DNA from: Gymnopilus junonius
Lineage: Eukaryota; Basidiomycota; Agaricomycetes; Agaricales; Galerinaceae
Length of the DNA: 64,000 nt
Assembly (NCBI GenBank): GCA_015501075.1
Contig: JADNYJ010000011.1
Coordinates: forward strand, 124,001 to 188,000
Direction: 5' to 3'
Shown here in pieces: positions 61,080-64,000 of the stretch. The first letter of the stretch is position 1. Each line of letters opens with the position of its first letter. Under the pieces are notes generated by a model. That model searched no databases. It was given only the letters and a program-made list of their open reading frames with translations, and was not told the DNA's origin. The position numbers and the translations under genes are program-made.

Positions 61080-62083
61080 CTGAAACGGATAATGGACTTG
61101 ATGGAAGTCATTTGGGAGCCTTCGACACTGGAAGGCTATGGATCCGGACTGCTCACATATCATGTTTGGTGTGACGTGAGGGTGATGCCAGAGGAGCAGC
61201 ATGCACCACTGAGCCCTGTCGTCGCAGCTGCCTTTGTATCCACCCTCGCTGGTGCCTATTCATGGAAGACAATAAGAAATTACCTTTATGGGGTCTGTGC
61301 ATGGCACATCTTCCATGGAGTTAAATGGGAGATGAATGAGCCAGAGATGGAGGCCTTGCTCAAGGCAGCTGAGAAAGCAACCCCAGAATCTTCGAAATGA
61401 AAGAAGAGAGTGCCATACACACCACAATTTATTTTAGCCATCTGAGCCCAGCTTAACCTCAACAACCCCTTCGACGCAGCAGTATACGCATGTCTGACCA
61501 TGACCTTTTATGCTTGTGCACATATTGGAGAATTTACGGTACCCACTCTCACGGCCTTCAAAGCCACCTCTCACATCAAGCCCTCTGATGTCATGACAGA
61601 ATGCAACTGAAATGGTCTTGAGAGCATGGCCTTCCACATCCCTCGGACAAAGACTTCCATCCATGGTGAGAGCGTGTCTTGGTCAAGACAAGATGGGGAT
61701 ACCGACCCGGAGAAAGCATTCCCCATCACCTCATGGTCAACCAACCACCCCAGAATGGACCGCTCTTTGCATACTGATACAAAAACGGCCACCATCCCCT
61801 CACCAAACCAGCTTTCATCAAAGCCCTCACAACTGCAGCCACCAAAGCCAGTCTAGAACCCCTGCAAGGACATGGCATCCACATCGGGTTGACGCTTGAA
61901 TACCTCTTACGAGGAGTACCATTTGAAGTTGTCAAAGTCAAAGGAAGATGGGCTAGTGATGCCTTCTTAATCTACCTCACGAAACACACCCAGATCCTAG
62001 CACCATATATGCAAGCCCAACCCGAACTACATGCCGAATTCATTCACCTAACAATGCCTCACATTCGCAGAATTAACTTGTGA
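61080..62083 (+). pseudogene. Tyrosine recombinase of the DIRS-like element
   Basis: The N-terminal core-binding part reads LEGYGSGLLTYHVWCD and SWKTIRNYLYGVCAWHI. The catalytic part shows YACAHIGEFT (around the first arginine region), then GHGIHIGLTLEYLLRGVPF and VKVKGRWASDAFLIYLTKH, which carries the probable nucleophile tyrosine. The HxxR box is H-G-I-H: the arginine is replaced (CAC at 61880-61882 instead of a CGN codon). TGA stops lie at 61398, 61443 and 61608. A frame shift lies near 61800. Confidence 0.75.
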
Positions 62084-64000
62084 GTTGTGTATTCATTCCC
62101 CTCCTACAATTCTGGGCATCCGAGACTTGCTCGACACATCATGGAACTCCTACCCATTGGGAATCATGGCTCATCTCAGTTTTCTTCAGAATCGGACATC
62201 CGGTGGGCAGGAAAGCCACATAGGCTTTCACCCACATCTCACACTCCTTATCAGCATTGTAGAATTTTTGTCATTAGACTCATTACACTACCTTACTCAG
62301 TCATTAGACTTCAGCATACATACACATCACCTCACACTAGATTACTCACTTTATCAATTGCATTCAATGATTCATAGAATCATTCCTCCATCCTTAGAGA
62401 CACAGCAAACACAAAGACCACATATTTTTTTGACTTCAGAGTCAAGCTACTTTGGTGCGAGCTGCCTAATATATTTAATAAAAACACTATACTAGACAAA
62501 TATGAGCTCCTTCAGTAGTCTTACAACATGAGCTAGATAGAGTTAAAGTGAGCTACTGAAAACTTGAAAGTTAGCCCACCTTTGCATTGTGAGCTACTTT
62601 CCAAATGAACCACTTTCTGTCTGGTGGCAAGTGATAGCTATCCAAGCCTCAAGGAAATCAGAAATCAAAATTTGAAATGCACATTTAGCACCCAAATTAC
62701 AAATTTAAATCATCACTTTGTCAATCGCCATTCGACAAATCATTTCACCATTCAGCCCCAAACCAGAACTCACTATTCAATTTTTTCTTTGATTTGAGCT
62801 TCAAAGCTCGACTCAACATGTCAGCACCACTCCAAAGGACCCTTCCATTTTAAATTCCAACTTGTCACATTGAACTCTCTGAAGTATTTCCATCAAATTT
62901 TTAACCATTTATCATGGCCTCTTGATTTAAACTTTGCCCTCAACTGGCCATATTCATCATCCTCTTCACTGCAATATGTCCTTTCCAACTTGTACTTGGC
63001 AGACCCAGCTTTCATTCTCAAAGTTTAAGTGTAATCTGACAACAAAATATCACCATCACCACATTAATCTCATTTATTAACTCAAGAATCCACCTTTCTA
63101 CTCTATTCTTGACCTTCAAAGCAACTTGTCACCCCTGTTCCATCCCAAAGGACATTTCCAATTTTAATTCCAATGCATTCCATTTGATATCCTGAAGCAC
63201 TCCCATATTATTGCCAACCTTTTATTTAAATTTCACCAATGAACCTCTACATTGTCGACATGCAGGTTGCAAAAATCTCGTCCTAGCCTCAACTCCCAAA
63301 TTTCAAATCAACCCATTTCTAGCTTCCCATTCTCAAAAATGCACTATCCCTTTGCAAATTATTATCACCACACTTCTGACATTGTCCTCACCCTTTCAGT
63401 GCAATTTAAAATTTGTCTTTTGTCCTTATTTTTCCCATCCATGATTGATCCTAATTTGCATCTCAACAACAAATCCAACACTCCCACTTCTTGTTCATTC
63501 ATATTTCTAATTTCAACTCCAAATCTTCTAATTTCAAAGACCCTTGATTTTATTTATTAGTGTACATTGATGTGAAAGCCTCCCTCAATCATGACTTAAT
63601 TTTGAGCCCATTCTGACTTACCTAGGCAGGCCTCCACTACATGGGCCCCTCCTCCATATCCAGCCCCCCTACCAATGAAGGAAGGACTGCCCACATCATT
63701 TATTCAAAAGGAGGGGCAAGCAGTGTTTATTGCCAAAGAGGGATGAACCACCTATGACTTGCATTAGCATGAAAATAAAGAAAGAAAACAGAAAGAACAA
63801 GCTCAGGAATCAATCAGTACTCACCTGGACAGATGTTGAATACATCATGGATGTCATGGGCAGATAGAATTTGCACAGCATCTTGCGCTGCTTGCACAAG
63901 CTTGTGCAACTTGAGTTTTGTGCAAGGCTGTGCAAGTATGCACTAGGGCTTCAGCAAAGCTTCAGGAATTACTGGTAATTAGCTTGTAAGTAACTGAATA
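62084..64000. other. CpG-poor tail, no gene
   Basis: AT- and CT-rich sequence with no assignable protein. The frames at 62085-62495 and 63211-63560 are low-complexity. A perfect 18-base palindrome (63892-63909) sits among several TTGCACA/TGTGCAA words. Confidence 0.4.

Larger units (their letters stand above)
57100..62083 (+). mobile_element. DIRS-like tyrosine-recombinase retrotransposon, degenerate
   Basis: Order on the plus strand: a gag-like region with a coiled, acidic part and a Cys/His-rich end, then RT, RNase H and a tyrosine recombinase. There is no integrase and there are no LTRs; a YR after RT/RH marks the DIRS group. Boundaries are approximate because I could not identify the terminal or internal complementary repeats. 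At least seven TGA stops and two active-site substitutions make it dead. Confidence 0.8.

Overview
The window reads as nuclear DNA of a mushroom-forming basidiomycete (Agaricomycetes). Genes are broken by many short GT-AG introns of about 38-80 bases. Several products belong to families typical of that class: agaric BTB-domain proteins, CYP64-like P450s, a C2-NACHT-WD40 protein, a GT61 glycosyltransferase and a Kre9/Knh1-like GPI protein. The mobile elements are a copia element and a DIRS-like element of the kinds common in mushrooms. No species can be named from this sequence.

Bases 1-25,000: an inverted segmental duplication. A BTB gene followed by a P450 gene lies on the plus strand (1-5,287) and again on the minus strand (24,703-18,962). 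About 13.7 kb of different DNA separates the arms. That spacer holds a tiny three-exon gene for a secreted peptide with an alpha-pheromone-like end (7,196-7,515), a convergent NF-X1/FAP1-type zinc-finger gene (8,366-12,688), and two tandem paralogues that I suspect are gasdermin-like (15,026-16,007 and 17,883-18,776). The second paralogue is intact and the first is frame-broken. Several genes here carry one-base changes in homopolymers. The NF-X1 gene has about ten of them in two adjacent exons, which points to consensus error as much as to gene decay.

Bases 25,000-29,100: no gene recognised. Bases 29,138-43,000: gene-dense and apparently intact. In order: a GT61 glycosyltransferase (10 exons, 470 aa, all phases consistent), a C2-NACHT-WD40 NLR-like STAND protein (10 exons, about 1,347 aa, all phases consistent), a small hypothetical gene, a 187-aa Kre9/Knh1-like GPI protein, and a multi-exon agaric-specific hypothetical protein.

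Bases 44,000-64,000: a repeat block poor in CpG. It contains unassignable transposon debris, a perfect (CATTT)36 microsatellite, a Ty1/copia element with both LTRs and a matching CATCA target duplication (51,146-56,487), and a degenerate DIRS-like tyrosine-recombinase retrotransposon (about 57,100-62,083). Most stops in their coding frames are TGA where arginine (CGA) is expected. Two active-site residues of the DIRS-like element are lost by the same CpG transition, so methylated-C deamination has probably inactivated both elements.

The genes do not form one pathway. The possible link is self-defence or cell death: a candidate gasdermin pair about 13 kb from an NLR, inside a duplicated and rearranged segment, next to a transposon block.
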